From: Haliclona indistincta
Lineage: Eukaryota > Porifera > Demospongiae > Haplosclerida > Chalinidae
Direction: 5' to 3'
DNA: 64,000 bases
Assembly: GCA_964017065.1 (NCBI GenBank)
Contig: OZ024785.1
Location: 5,204,640-5,268,639 of the forward strand
The notes under the pieces are model-generated. The model had not been told where the DNA came from, did not search any database, and was given only the letters and a program-made list of their open reading frames with translations. Shown in pieces: positions 12,601 to 23,674 of the stretch (the first letter of the stretch is position 1; each line of letters starts with the position of its first letter). Both the position numbers and the translations under genes were made by a program.

Positions 12601-14813
12601 TGATCTGTAACACACTCAACCACCTTTACCCTCTACAGCTTCACTACATTATTGTTGCTACTGATGGCTACCACAAGCACTGACTCTGATGCTACTGGCT
12701 CTACTCTCTGCTACAGGCTCTACCCTCTGCTACTGGCTCTCCTCTCTGCTACTGGCCGTACCCTCTGCTACTGGCTCTACTCTCTGCTACTGGCTTTATA
12801 TTGCGGTACCAGTAATGTGTAGTTGTTCTAAGGGTATGTACAAATGCTAAGCAGTATAGTAACCATGGATGCTACACTTTCTATGGCACAAGAGAGTGTA
12901 CCATCTGTGGTTTTAGCAATGCTAGGCTGTATGATAGCAATGTTAGAATGTATTTGCATGCCAGCATGTTAGCGTGCGATAGATAGTAACAAGGTTAGTG
13001 AGTGTTTGTAAGTATCTGCTAGCGCGGCATGACAGTGAGTGAGTCAGTGAGAGTGTATTATTAATCATCTTTAATAATGTTGCATGTGATATTGCTGTGC
13101 TGTTTCATTGCATTGATGTATGTTAGCTAGTGTAGTCAAAGCATTAGAATGAACATTGTGTAGTATAGGTAGTGCAGACAGAGGCTTAGCCAGGTAGATA
13201 GGTAGGTAGTGTAGTCAAAGCTTTAGATGGCTATCAAGAGAGCATAAAGAGGAGCAGATCTAGATCAAGAACCAGACAAGATCACCATCAGTCCAGGTCA
13301 AAGATTGCTACCAATCAAATCAAGATCGCTACAAATCAATCCAGATCACTACCAATCAATCAAGCAGTACAATCTCATTCCCTATCTTATGGAACCAGTG
13401 TATGAGGTCAGTGCCACATCACTGTATGTTAGCAGCATTGATCACTCAATCCACTACAGGGTCCAGTGTATAAACTCCTAACGTCAACTGGAGTTCAGGA
13501 ATGGGACTAGCAGTGAAACACACTGGACCATGAGGTAACAGTAGCTAGTGATCTGTAACACACTCAATCACCTTTACCCACTACAGCTTCACTACATTAT
13601 TGTTGCTACTGATGGCTACCATAAGCACTGGTTCTGATGCTACTGGCTCTACCCTCTGGTACTGGCTCTACCCTCTGCTACTGGCTCTACTCTCTGCTAC
13701 TGGCTCTGCTACTGGCTCTACCCTCTGCTACTGGCTCTACTCTCTGCTACTGGCTCTACTCTCTGCTACTGGCTCTACCCTCTGCTACTGGCTCTACCCT
13801 CTGCTACTGGCTCTACCCTCTGCTACTGGCTCTACCCTCTGCTACAGGCTCTACTCTCTGCTACTGTCTTTATATTGCGGTATCAGTAATTTGTAGTTGT
13901 TCTAAGGTTATGTACAAATGCTAAGCAGTATAGTAACCATGGATGCTACACTTTCTATGGCACAAGAGAGTGTACCATATGTGGTTTTAGCAATGCTAGG
14001 CTGTATTGTAGCAATGTTAGAATGTATTTGCATGCTAGTTTACTATGCGTGTGATGTGACATCATGGACAAGGTCAGTGAGTGTTTGTATGTATCTGCTA
14101 GCGCGGCATGACAGTGAGTGAGTCAGTGAGAGTGTATTATGAATCATCTTTAATAATGTTGCAAGTGATATTGCTGTGCTATTTCATTGATGTATGTTAG
14201 CTAGTGTAGTCAAAGCATTAGGACGAACATTGTGTAGTATAGGTAGTGCAGTAATGGAGCCTTAGCCAGGTAGATGTAGCCTAAGCTTTAGAAAGAAGTA
14301 AAGAGTATGAAGATCAAGTCTATGTTCTACTGATTGATCATGACGGCAGACAGAGTTGAAGACAAACTGGTAATGGGATGACTTGTAATGTGATACAAAG
14401 CGTTTGTTCTGTAGGAATTAAACACCTGCAGACCACTTCATTTTTTTTGAGCGAAGTACCTGCTCAAAAGCTCCTCTTCAAGGAAAGTTATGGAATTCTG
14501 TATCTAGCTACTGACTGCTGGAGACAAACTGGTGATGGACATGACTTGTAATGTAACAAAGCGTTTTGTTCTGTAGATAAGCACCTGTTCAAAAGGGCCT
14601 TTTCAAAGAAAGTTATGGCAGTATTCTTGTCTTCTTTTGGAATCAAACTGGTGATGTACATTAACTTGTAATATGTTCAGAAGGCAGTTCATTCTGTAGG
14701 ATACTAAAGACACATGTCATGTCAGCATTATTACAAATTATTTTAATTCTGAGCTGTTTTGTTTGTTCAACTGCAGATACAAGAAACAACGAGAAAAAGT
14801 ATCTACATTTTAA
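6700..14813 (+). CDS. Possible tiny two-exon gene divergent from PRMT9 (copy A)
   Basis: I do not recognise this protein. Exon 1 (6700-6734) starts MVLVKRDTANI and ends at a strong gtgagt donor in phase 2. A candidate second exon (14777-14813), after ttcaactgcag, completes the split codon and reads EYKKQREKVSTF then stop. Total 23 residues. The paralogous locus at 57486/61643 keeps the start codon, donor, acceptor and phase (MALVKKDTANI, EYKKQVEQVSTF), although the intron is 8.0 kb here and 4.1 kb there. The second exon could instead end at a gtatct donor (14799) and continue into an exon I cannot see. The intron is almost wholly satellite DNA. The start faces PRMT9, so a shared promoter is plausible. 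Confidence 0.35.
6958..14250 (+). repeat. Macrosatellite array A: eight units of about 0.9-1.07 kb
   Basis: Units begin with tagttgttctaagg at about 6958, 7860, 8921, 9883, 10816, 11823, 12820 and 13892. Each carries, in order, an ATGGATGCTAC segment, a conserved atgaatcatctttaataatg block, a block of imperfect atcaatcaagatcac repeats, a ttcactacattattg block, and a run of a 19-bp minisatellite of variable length. Length differences come mostly from the minisatellite and the atcaatcaag block. I see no coding gene, but the ATG segment forms a short hydrophobic ORF in many units. The tail (14280-14760) has three imperfect copies of a segment with gacaaactggtgatg and ttcaaggaaagttatgg. Confidence 0.9.
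8694..8893 (+). repeat. 19-bp minisatellite (longest run in macrosatellite unit 3)
   Basis: The unit is GCTACTGGCTCTACTCTCT, repeated about ten times here and more than ten times at about 13637-13867. It occurs with 3-8 copies in every other macrosatellite unit of both arrays. The common variant swaps TCTCT for CCTCT. Because 19 is not a multiple of three and the unit has no TAA, TAG or TGA in any register, all three plus frames stay open. The LCYWLYSLLLALLSATGS ORFs here are therefore repeat translations. Confidence 0.9.
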
Positions 14814-14832
14814 CAAATAATTATTATGTAAT

Positions 14833-15270
14833 GTACGTACTATCTCTAAGGTCCAATCCAGTGTATGTACTACTCTATGTACGTACTATCCCTAAGGTCC
14901 AACCCAGTGTATGTACTACTCTATGTACGTACTATCCCTAAGGTCCAATCCAGTGTATGTACTACTCTATGTACGTACTATCCCTAAGGTCCAACCCAGT
15001 GTATGTACTACTCTATGTACGTACTATCCCTAAGGTCCAACCCAGTGTATGTACTACTCTATGTACGTACTATCCCTAAGGTCCAATCCAGTGTATGTAC
15101 TACTCTATGTACGTACTATCCCTAAGGTCCAACCCAGTGTATGTACTACTCTATGTACGTACTATCCCTAAGGTCCAATCCAGTGTATGTACTACTCTAT
15201 GTACGTACTATCTCTAAGGTCCAATCCAGTGTATGTACTACCCTATGTACGTACTATCCCTAAGGTACCA
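14833..15270 (+). repeat. 46-bp tandem repeat (array A)
   Basis: About nine copies of a unit containing gtgtatgtactactc, tatgtacgtac and taaggtcca. The period is exactly 46 bp over most of the array. The sub-motif GTACGTAC is self-complementary. A matching array of about fourteen units lies at 61770-62455. Confidence 0.9.
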
Positions 15271-15369
15271 CAACCCAATGTACGTATGGTACTATTCTCC
15301 TAAGTCAGTGTGATACAGGTACGTGTGCAGTGTGTACAGCAGATAGGCTGCACACACCACTCATTATTA

Positions 15370-15662
15370 TTCATCGCCAGATCACCGATTCATCGATCTC
15401 TCTAATCACCGATTCATTGATCTCTCCAATCATCGATTCATCGATCTCTCCAATCATCGATTCACCGATCTCTCCAATCATCGATTCACCGATCTCTCCA
15501 ATCATCGATTCACCGATCTCTCCAATCATCGATTCACCGATCTCTCCAATCATCGATTCACCGATCTCTCCAATCATCGATTCATCGATCTCTCCAATCA
15601 TCGATTCATCGCTCTCTCCAATCATCGATTCATCAATCTCTTCAATCATCGATTCAACAATC
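15370..15662 (+). repeat. 24-bp tandem repeat, open on both strands (array A)
   Basis: About twelve copies of a 24-bp unit with tctccaatcatcgattca. Since 24 is a multiple of three the array reads as an 8-residue repeat on each strand: SPIIDSPI on plus and MIGEIGES on minus. There is no start context or neighbouring exon that makes either a convincing gene. Repeated in the duplicate at 62580-62870. Confidence 0.85.
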
Positions 15663-15699
15663 AAAGCCGCAAGATTCAAGAGTGGACTATCGGACATTT

Positions 15700-16006
15700 A
15701 TGTGTAGTTGTTGTTGAGCTGTTTGTTCTGCACAAGGTTTTCCCCAACAGAGGTTTTCTCCCGGTAAAAAAACTGGGTGTTTTATCCTCTGCATGGTTTT
15801 TCCTATGAATGGTGTTGGGTCGCATCATTCATTTAATATAGGTCATTATATTCGTCAGACCCCAGCTCATACCAGTGTTGTGTCGACATGTGTTGTTTGT
15901 TGTTTGTGATTATTTTAATTTTAATTTTTATAATATTTTTGGTGTGCTTGGCATGCCTCAAAGCTCTTGTCAATAATATGCGTTGCGTGACCAGAATAAA
16001 GTTGGC
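15700..16006. other. Unique linker between arrays, no gene seen
   Basis: A stretch with ggttttctcccgg, a TTTTAATTTTAAT tract and an aataaa at about 15995. It is conserved at 62880-63195 in the duplicate, but no consistent ORF survives in both copies. Confidence 0.6.
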
Positions 16007-16364
16007 TTAATACACTAGCTAGATACCATTAGCTGCATAATACACTAGCTAGATACCATTAGCTACATAATACACTAGCTAGATGCCATTAGCTACATAA
16101 TGCACTAGCTAGATACCATTAGCTGCACAATACACTAGCTAGATACCATTAGCTACATAATACACTAGCTAGATACCATTAGCTACATAATGCACTAGCT
16201 AGATACCATTAGCTACATAATGCACTAGCTAGATACCATTAGCTACATAATACACTAGCTAGATACCATTAGCTACATAATACACTAGCTAGATACCATT
16301 AGCTACATAATGCACTAGCTAGATACCATTAGCTACATAATACACTAGCTAGATACCATTAGCA
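16007..16364 (+). repeat. 30-bp tandem repeat (array A)
   Basis: Twelve near-identical copies of a 30-bp unit with acactagctagatacc and attagctacat; the motif CTAGCTAG is palindromic. The array is the right-hand edge of the duplicated domain. The copy at 63197-63370 has about six units. Confidence 0.9.
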
Positions 16365-16750
16365 TATGCAGCCACGCACAAAAAGCAGTCATTGTTTAGT
16401 ACTTTGTAGACTGCCAAGGTAATTGATAAAGTTTGTACGCAACTACAACGACCGCTCGACAACCACGGGAGTACGGCAAAATGCAACAATCAGCGGTTGA
16501 CAGCTATGTTACTTTTAATCCTATTGCCTTCTAACTTCTTTATAATGAAAGAACTGCTCTTTAGCAATCGATTGATATAAAGGATGCAGTGTTTACAGCC
16601 TGAACAGACCTGAGGAGAACGACTTCGAAAACGGTACTTTTTCTGGCCATGTGAGCATGGGGATTAATAATAATAATTATTATTAAAACTGATCATAACC
16701 CAAAATGAATAAAGCACCAAAGGTGCAGATGCCTCGGTGCAGTAGCATGT
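16365..16750. other. Intergenic, no gene seen
   Basis: AT-moderate sequence with no ORF above background and no recognisable repeat. Confidence 0.6.
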
Positions 16751-16764
16751 ATGCTAGCATGCAA

Positions 16765-17088
16765 TTAGCAGATGCATATGACAGCACGTATGCATGAATG
16801 CAGTAGATCCATGGAAGCATCAAAACAGTATCATAGAAGCACATATGCAATGCAAGCTACAGTAGAAGTGACCAGCAGATCCATGGAACATGCAGGCAAG
16901 CAGCAGATCATAGCAACAGTGCTATGGAAGCACAGGCTAGTGGCAGCTATCCAGCAGCAGCAGCAGCAGATCATAGTGACAGTGCTATGGAAGCGCAGGC
17001 TAGTGGTAGCTATTTAGCAGCAGCAGATCATAGCAACAGTGCTATGGAAGCACAGGCTATAGTAGCAGCTATCCAGCAGCAACAACAA

Positions 17089-17152
<64 letters not shown>

Positions 17153-17225
17153 CAAGCAGCAGATCATAGCAACAGTTCTATGGAAGCGCAGGCTAGTGGC
17201 AGCTATCCAGCAGCTGTACAAGCTG
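16765..17225 (+). repeat. Degenerate tandem repeat with an uninterrupted CAG array
   Basis: Four copies of a segment with gatcatagcaacagt and tatggaagcacaggc are joined by CAG runs. The longest, about 17084-17152, has some twenty CAG triplets. The frames read poly-Gln, poly-Ala or poly-Ser and SNSAMEAQASGSY repeats. No splice signals or homology support a protein, so I treat it as a repeat. Confidence 0.8.
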
Positions 17226-17586
17226 TTGTACAAACAGAATAATGTAGCTGGGCGTGACTGTAACTGCTCTGCTCGCTCCGGCTCACCTGTCGAGCAACTC
17301 AAACACGCTTTTGCTCGCTAGTTTCACTGCTGCCAATGGAGTCGCGCGAGCTGTACTATCACAGATCAAGCCTTCAAGTTGCACTGTAGCCATCTGTAGA
17401 CAGTTTTGTCTATGAAGTAGGCCCGAGCGCTCAAGACGGCTGTTTAGGTTAGCAAATCACGCCATAACTTTAAAACAAAGGCTTTAATAGCAAATCTGTC
17501 GAATTTGATTTTCATAAACTATCGAGATCTACCTGTATTGCAAGTTTCAGCGCTTAGTAGCAAGCGGTTGCTGAGATACGCATTGC

Positions 17587-17589
<3 letters not shown>

Positions 17590-17662
<73 letters not shown>
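17590..17662 (+). repeat. AC dinucleotide microsatellite at the end of a dispersed element
   Basis: A pure (AC)n run of about 35 units follows gctgagatacgcattgcgg. After it comes gcctcgtggctccgccc (17688-17704), whose reverse complement recurs at about 32539-32557, so the flank belongs to a dispersed repeat family. Confidence 0.8.
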
Positions 17663-17665
<3 letters not shown>

Positions 17666-17830
17666 AACAGACTAGAGACTACTGTATGCCTCGTGGCTCC
17701 GCCCACACCTCGGCATAATGAGGTTAAGGTGGCGGGTAGTCTAGCGTGCTATGACCCTCTACCGCGAAAGAAAAAGGGGAGGGGCCAAGCGCGGTAGAGG
17801 GTCTAGCCAAACTCGCAAGATGATTAGTTT

Positions 17831-18300
17831 CATTACCCGAATTTCGGGTAATGTTATTCACGGTATTATTACGTCAACAGACGTAAATGCAATTGTCACG
17901 TGAACGCGCTACGACAAATGATGGCAGCGATCTGTAGGTACTGCGCTTCTACGACGATTTGCAGAAGCGGTTTGCAGCAGGCTCGTATCCCACAGCCTCC
18001 AAAGTGAACTAGGCACCCCGTGGTAATATCATAAAGACTAGAGACTTGCCATACCACGCCTGAGTCGAAGAAAGTCTCTCTTCCACCGAGAACTGCACTA
18101 ACAACGTCTTTCCGAAGAGGCGCAAGATTTGATAGCCCAGAGAGAGCGTGCAATGGCGTTATTGCACTGTAGTAGCTCGTCACAGCGTGTCGATTGCATT
18201 TCTACACTATGCAAGAACGGCCGCCATGTTTATTCTGTGACAGAGGAAGTATGTTGACGTAATAATACCGTGAATAACATTACCCGAAATTCGGGTAATG
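17831..18300. mobile_element. Element X: 470-bp MITE inside Y
   Basis: Inverted repeats of 48 bp at 17831-17878 and 18253-18300, starting with the palindrome attacccgaatttcgggtaat. The internal 370 bp carry a 95-codon open frame on the minus strand (17896-18183) with no recognised domain. Confidence 0.75.
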
Positions 18301-18440
18301 AACCTAATCGGGATAGACTAAGTTCACCCAACCTGAGGTGCGGATGTGTGACGTCACGGGCAGGAAGCACGTGACATGCCCGCGCATGTGTATTATAATA
18401 GAATATCACTATAAAGCCTAGTTCCAACGTCAATTTGGCA

Positions 18441-18540
18441 TCAGGTCTCGGTGGTTCAATGGGTAGGTGTTGTGCATAGCAGTATGGTGTGCTAGGGTTC
18501 AATCCCTGGTAAATACTACTTTTTGGTTCTTTTTTTTTTC
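18441..18540 (+). mobile_element. tRNA-like SINE head in element Y
   Basis: A box TGGTTCAATGGG (18452-18463) and B box GGTTCAATCCC (18496-18506), then a T-run at 18525-18539 that could end a polymerase III transcript. There is no complete clover-leaf. Confidence 0.6.
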
Positions 18541-18625
18541 ACAAATAAAACTGTTAGGCAGAGCCTAGCGCTCTTACCGCGGGTCAGTAGCGTTGTTAGC
18601 CACGGGTTTGCGCTGTTAGCTCCGT

Positions 18626-18790
18626 AGGACGACCTTCCCGACGATCCTTAGTTAGTTAGGAAGACCCTCCCGACGATCCTTAGTTAGGAAGATCCTCCCG
18701 ACGATCCTTAGTTAGGAAGACCCTCCCGACGATCCTTAGTTAGGAAGACCCTCCCGACGATCCTTAGTTAGTTAGGAAGACCCTCCTGGC
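18626..18790 (+). repeat. 27-31-bp tandem repeat (GACGATCCTTAGTTAG)
   Basis: Six units of gacgatccttagttagg plus aagaccctcc, differing by the loss or gain of one TTAG. Related units occur at 5945-6060 and 42385-42600, always downstream of a tRNA-like head. Confidence 0.8.
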
Positions 18791-21502
18791 TTTTCGCAGT
18801 TAGGCGAAGTGTTTTAAGGGTGGAAATCCCAAACATCAGGATTACGAATATTTTGGTTTCTACTGTTAGTTGAAGGTTTGGTCAGTCACACTGATCACCC
18901 AAGAAAGTCGCCATTCGTCTTGTGGGCGTAGCAAGCCCCACCCAATGACGAAAAGTTGCGTTTCTTTCCTGAGCATGCCACACCCACACAAAATGTCAGA
19001 CATAAACTTTGGTAGACAAGGAAGAAACGTATGTATCGGATTTTGCAAAAAGGTCTCTGTCTGTAAGTTACAGAGGGGCGAATATTTAATGAGAACAAAC
19101 GATTTCGGCAAAAATCCCCTACCAGCAAGAGCGATGGAAGAAGATACATCTCCTTTTGCCAGAGCGCCAAAAAAATGCCACCTGACGCCCTCTCGCCCTC
19201 CCCACGACCCACCCACCCCTATGTGGGTCTCTGGTGATTGCCGAGTACGAAATAATTTTGTTCCAAATACGGCAAGTGCTACTGGAGTGTGGGTACACCC
19301 ATTTTCCTTGTAAAACGGGCAAGTAATAGCCAGGACACTGTAGATTATATTGTGCAAAGGGCAGCAAGAAAGAAAAGTTCGGGTTTTCCTGGCTTAAGGT
19401 CTTGGGTTTAGGATTTAGTTTTGTTTAGCACGTGAATACCATAGCAACGAGCGTGACGTAACACATCCGCACTTCAGATTGGGTGAACTTAGTCCATCCC
19501 GAACCTAATCATCTTGCGAGTTTGGCTAGACCATAGATCTTAGAGACTAACGTACCCGGGATAGGAAACTCGTAAATTTCGTTTGCGGATGATGGTTGCG
19601 CGCGAAATAAGAATCAGTATAACAGGCGAACAATAATGGCTGAATCTACTGCTGCTACCTGCGCTACTGCAGTTAACACAGTCAGCGCCTGATGCAAGCA
19701 AAACTATAGATATGTAACAGAGTTCTGGACTCATGTGTGTGTTGTTTGTCGCTGTGTAATACGCGTGCACGACTCCTGTGTCTCGTTCAGTCTAACTGAT
19801 TGTTGTCTGTCGCTATATATAAATGTGTGTGTAAGTTGATTCAAAGTGTTGTTGTTGTTAATTCCAACTGAACAAGAACTCAGTACGTTTACAGATATGT
19901 TTATTACATTGTGTAACAGTCAGACAAACAATACATTATCACTATTCTTTTACAGAAGCGCTAGAAATAATATAAGTCACGCTCTAGCATATCCTGGTTT
20001 TCAAGCCTCAGCTGTTATGATAATATTCAATGGTATGGGTATTCTCTCTAGTGGATCTTGGCTATCCAGTGATAGCCTCATGATCATGGATCTGGCAGGA
20101 TATTACCAGCCTTCGGTCCTTCATGCTGCCCGATGCCAGCAGAAACTTGTCAGGGACTAGAGAGAGAGAAACAGAGCCTTAATTGAATACACATGTATTT
20201 GTGCTACAGACTTACATGTACAATTGAGTCAGCTACATGGAGTTGGTTTATGAGTCATAAACACAAGTTTACAAGAGCTTGTACATGTAAGTAGACAAAG
20301 CCTCAGGCAACAAAACACGCTTATGGAACATTCGCTTGTTCACAAACGAAACTAGCTATTTTGTGGTGTATGGTATATAGAATGCTAACTTTTAGTAGTA
20401 ACTAAGAAACAAAAATGTGAATGTGCTGCAAGTAATAGGTACATAGAGAATGGCGGCGACCGTTACACAGCATAAAACAAACTAGGAATTACGAACTGGA
20501 CTCCTAGACGACAAACAATAAACTTACATTTACTCAGCTAAGCAATGAGACGAGAATAAAATCTTTTGTAGCTAAGTTGACGCCTTGCTCACTGTTCTGC
20601 AGTAGCTTTTGCATTAGCAACTGGAGATAGCTGAAGCCCTTTTCCAGCGCAACCATCATCTGCAAAACATTTTGTACGCGTTGCAATGGGATCACGTGAG
20701 TAGTTTCCTATCCCGGGTACGTTAGTCTCTAAGATCTATGGCTAGACCCTCTCCCGCATCTGACCCGCCCCCATTTTTTCTTTTGCGGGAGAGGGTCATA
20801 GCGCGCTAGACTAGGTGGCGGGATACCATTTTAATGAGATTCATGACTTTGCAAGTGGCTATTTCTTTTTAAGCCAAGTCTATCTGTGCAGACGGAGTTG
20901 CAGTGTGCGCTTTGTTTGTCTACAGATAGGCATCGATAATAGCAAGTTTCAGCCACGTAGTGTTCGCCATCACGGAACGACGAGCTCGCCTGTGAAGACT
21001 AAACACGATCGAGTTTTTACAATTTTTCTTTAGTTGTGTGAAAGTACGAAGCTAAAACTGCTCATGCAAGCTCATCTACTATCTGTGGAGGAGCCTGCGT
21101 ATGGATTTCGCCGAGCAATGCTCGCACGCGATACTACAGCTGCGTGCTCTGTACTGTCTGGCAGTACGTAGCTGCAGTATCGCGTACGAGCATTGCTCGG
21201 CGAAATCGATACACAGGCTCCTCCACGAATGGAAGATGAGCTTGCATGAGCAGTTTTAGCTTCGTTCGTTTCACACAACTAAAGAAAAATTGTAAAAACT
21301 CGATCGTGTTTAGTCTTCACAGGCGAGCTCGTCGTTCCGTGATGGCGAACACTGCGTGGCTGAAACTTGCTATTATCGATGCCTATCTATAGACAAACAA
21401 AGAGCACACTGCAACTCCGTCTGCACAGATAGACTTGGCTTAAAAAGAAATAGCCACTTGCAAAGTCATGAATCTCATTAAAATGGTATCCCGCCACCTT
21501 AA

Positions 21503-22090
21503 GTCAACATGCAATGAATATCACGTCTATGCTACAAGCAGAAGTGCAGAAATAGCCAAGCTCTGATATCGAGCACTCAAGTTGTCAAGATAGTTGCATG
21601 GCAGCTTATCCAGGTGAAATTCTTGAATTGCAGGCGACATCGATAGCAATGGAGGAACATAGTCGGCTCTCAGAGGAAGAGTCACTGGGCCGCCGCCCAC
21701 TCCAGGTATTGTACTCTTTGATCGATGGTGCACGTGTATGCACTACATAATGCAACATGCTTGCTTCGTACGCGAGCGCTGTGAGTGAAGTGGACCATAA
21801 TAATTATGTTGTGCCGAAACGCGGCATAATAATTATACATGTACGTCAATGTGCTTCCTACTAACCAAAATTAATTCAGGTGATTAATTTTCAAGCTATA
21901 CAAAGTTCGAGGTTTAATAATAGCTACCTTGAGGCAGAGGATCTAGGCGCTTGCCTCCTCGCTTTTGGCCAACCAAATTTTTATGAACGTACTATTATTC
22001 CAACGCGTATAATTGTAGCCATGGCTACAATTAATTGTAGCGTATAATTGTAGCCATGGCTACAAAATGACGTGATAATTATAATGAATT
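21503..22090. other. Intergenic with short palindromes, no gene seen
   Basis: No supported gene. Two copies of the palindrome attgtagccatggctacaat lie at 22012-22062. Confidence 0.6.
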
Positions 22091-22094
22091 ATAG

Positions 22095-22314
22095 TTAGAC
22101 CATACCACGTGACTTTCGACCAATCAGATCGCTCAAAAAGTGTGCATTAAATAGCTTAATGCACACTTTTATTAATGCACCTCGCGGATTAAGTTCTTAA
22201 TGCACACTTTTATTAATGCACCTCGTGGATTAAGTTCTTAATGCACACTTTTATTAACGCACACTTTGTCAAAATAGCAAGCACTCGGTCGGAAAGTCAC
22301 CTGGTATGGTCTAA
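22095..22314. mobile_element. Small MITE with internal tandem repeats
   Basis: Inverted ends ttagaccataccacgtgac (about 22095) and gtcacctggtatggtctaa (about 22296-22314). Inside are three units of about 49 bp with taatgcacacttttatta. Confidence 0.65.
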
Positions 22315-22356
22315 AACGTTTAAACCACACTAGGCGGTGCATTACGCGATATAATA

Positions 22357-23474
22357 TGGAGCGCCATTTGGGACAAAATTCGATCCTTTTACATACATGA
22401 CACGGTACGCAATCCGCAACGCGTTGACACGACACGCAATCCGGAAACGCGTTCACAACCTCTATTTTGAAGGAGGAGTTTGTGGGTGGAGCCAGTGGAA
22501 TCGGGGCCGGTCCGAGCCGCGCCGGGACTCGGGAGTGAACAGAATTCTTCTCTGGCTCATGAGAGCGAGAAACTGAGAGCCACCAATATGTGAAACTAGT
22601 AGAGTTGTAAGTGGTTCATCAGTGTGTGTCCTGTTGAGTGTTAGTATGCTTAATGCACCTATCAATGCGATGCACCACCCCCAGGCTCCACCTCGGGACA
22701 AGGTGGGCATTTGTCACAGCCAATCAGACCTTCCCCCACATATGGGGCATTTTTACAGAGCCAAACCCCCACTCTGCCCCATATATCCCCCACTCCGACA
22801 GCCGACTTTTGCAAGGACTGTGACCGTTGTCCATTCTATGCATGCGCTCGCTTGACAAACGCCCCACCTATCCCCACCCCTGGGGACCAGCCCACGTGAC
22901 AATACCCCTATCTTTCCCCACTATACGCCCGAGGTGGGGCATCGCATTGATAGGTGCATAATTGTGCTAGTGCATAGCCGTGGCTGTATTCCTTATACCT
23001 AGTCTCGCGTCCAGACCTTACCGGGGGCGGGGGAAGAGGGGAGTTGTGACGTAAGGTCTGGTGACTCTGAATAGTATTTTGTGTTCCGATGCAATACAAT
23101 ATGTCATTCTACGTTACCGTACGGCATGTGATTTTAGGCGTGGTCTAGCTATGAGGCGAGCTATGAATACACCTTAGTATGTTGATTGCCTATCTGAACT
23201 CTCCAGAAGTAGCTCGCGACGGAGCTAGGCCAACAAGTGAAGCACATTATTCCTATGTACTGCGCGAGATATGACATAGTGTATTTACCGCTGTCTATAA
23301 TCTGATTGGCTCTGCCGGGATTTCAGTAGCAACACAAAATACTATTCAGAGTCACAAGACCTTACGTCTCAACTCCTCTCTTCCCCCGCCCCCCAGTAAG
23401 GTCTGACTTTATTCAGTACTGTGATAGCATTTTACCTTTAGTCTGGATAGAGCCAAAATTGCACATAATACCCG
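22357..23474. repeat. 1,118-bp block repeated inverted at 38304-39421
   Basis: The reverse complement of this block recurs at 38304-39421 with the same length and near-identical sequence by eye; translated ORFs from both are identical. Within it is a 392-bp element (23014-23405) with inverted ends cagaccttac/gtaaggtctg and Gggggcggggg-type stretches. The right edge coincides with the assembly gap. No gene is supported inside. Confidence 0.85.
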
Positions 23475-23674
23475 NNNNNNNNNNNNNNNNNNNNNNNNNN
23501 NNNNNNNNNNNNNNNNNNNNNNNNNNNNNNNNNNNNNNNNNNNNNNNNNNNNNNNNNNNNNNNNNNNNNNNNNNNNNNNNNNNNNNNNNNNNNNNNNNNN
23601 NNNNNNNNNNNNNNNNNNNNNNNNNNNNNNNNNNNNNNNNNNNNNNNNNNNNNNNNNNNNNNNNNNNNNNNNNN
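23475..23674. other. Assembly gap (200 N)
   Basis: Exactly 200 unknown bases, a typical placeholder length. The true distance is unknown. Confidence 0.99.

Larger units (their letters stand above)
17809..19532. mobile_element. Element Y: insertion inside the left inverted repeat of W
   Basis: The ends aaactcgcaagatgatta and taatcatcttgcgagttt are inverted repeats; a second inverted block follows (agttcacccaac at about 18320, gttgg-like partner gattgggtgaact at about 19480). Y carries a tRNA-like SINE segment, tandem repeats and element X. The ORFs at 18870-19357 overlap on both strands and are not supported as genes. Confidence 0.6.
17737..20813. mobile_element. Element W: MULE-like element with a 9-bp target duplication
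   Basis: W begins TAGTCTAGCGTGCTATG and ends with the near reverse complement CATAGCGCGCTAGACTA. It is flanked on both sides by ggtggcggg (17728-17736 and 20814-20822), the end of element Z. A 9-bp duplication is typical of Mutator-like elements. The inverted repeat extends inward (17737-17808 with 19533-19570, against 20702-20813) and is split by element Y. The core at 19571-20701 has no convincing transposase. Confidence 0.75.
17728..21498. mobile_element. Element Z: TTAA-flanked foldback element hosting nested insertions
   Basis: TTAA lies at both edges (17724-17727 and 21499-21502), as in piggyBac-type insertions. The ends are ggtggcgggatacc and its reverse complement ggtatcccgccacc. Without the nested insert the element is about 685 bp and almost entirely two inverted arms (20823-21148 and 21170-21498) around a short loop near 21160. 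No transposase is encoded, so it would be non-autonomous. Confidence 0.8.

Noticed and set aside
15371..15697. 108-codon acidic repeat protein on the minus strand
   Set aside because: It is the antisense reading of a 24-bp tandem array with no splice or start context.
16924..17302. Poly-Gln and poly-Ala proteins
   Set aside because: They come from a CAG/CTG array; no homology or splice context.
18866..19357. Overlapping ORFs of 163 and 147 codons on both strands
   Set aside because: They lie inside element Y, with frames open on both strands and no domain.
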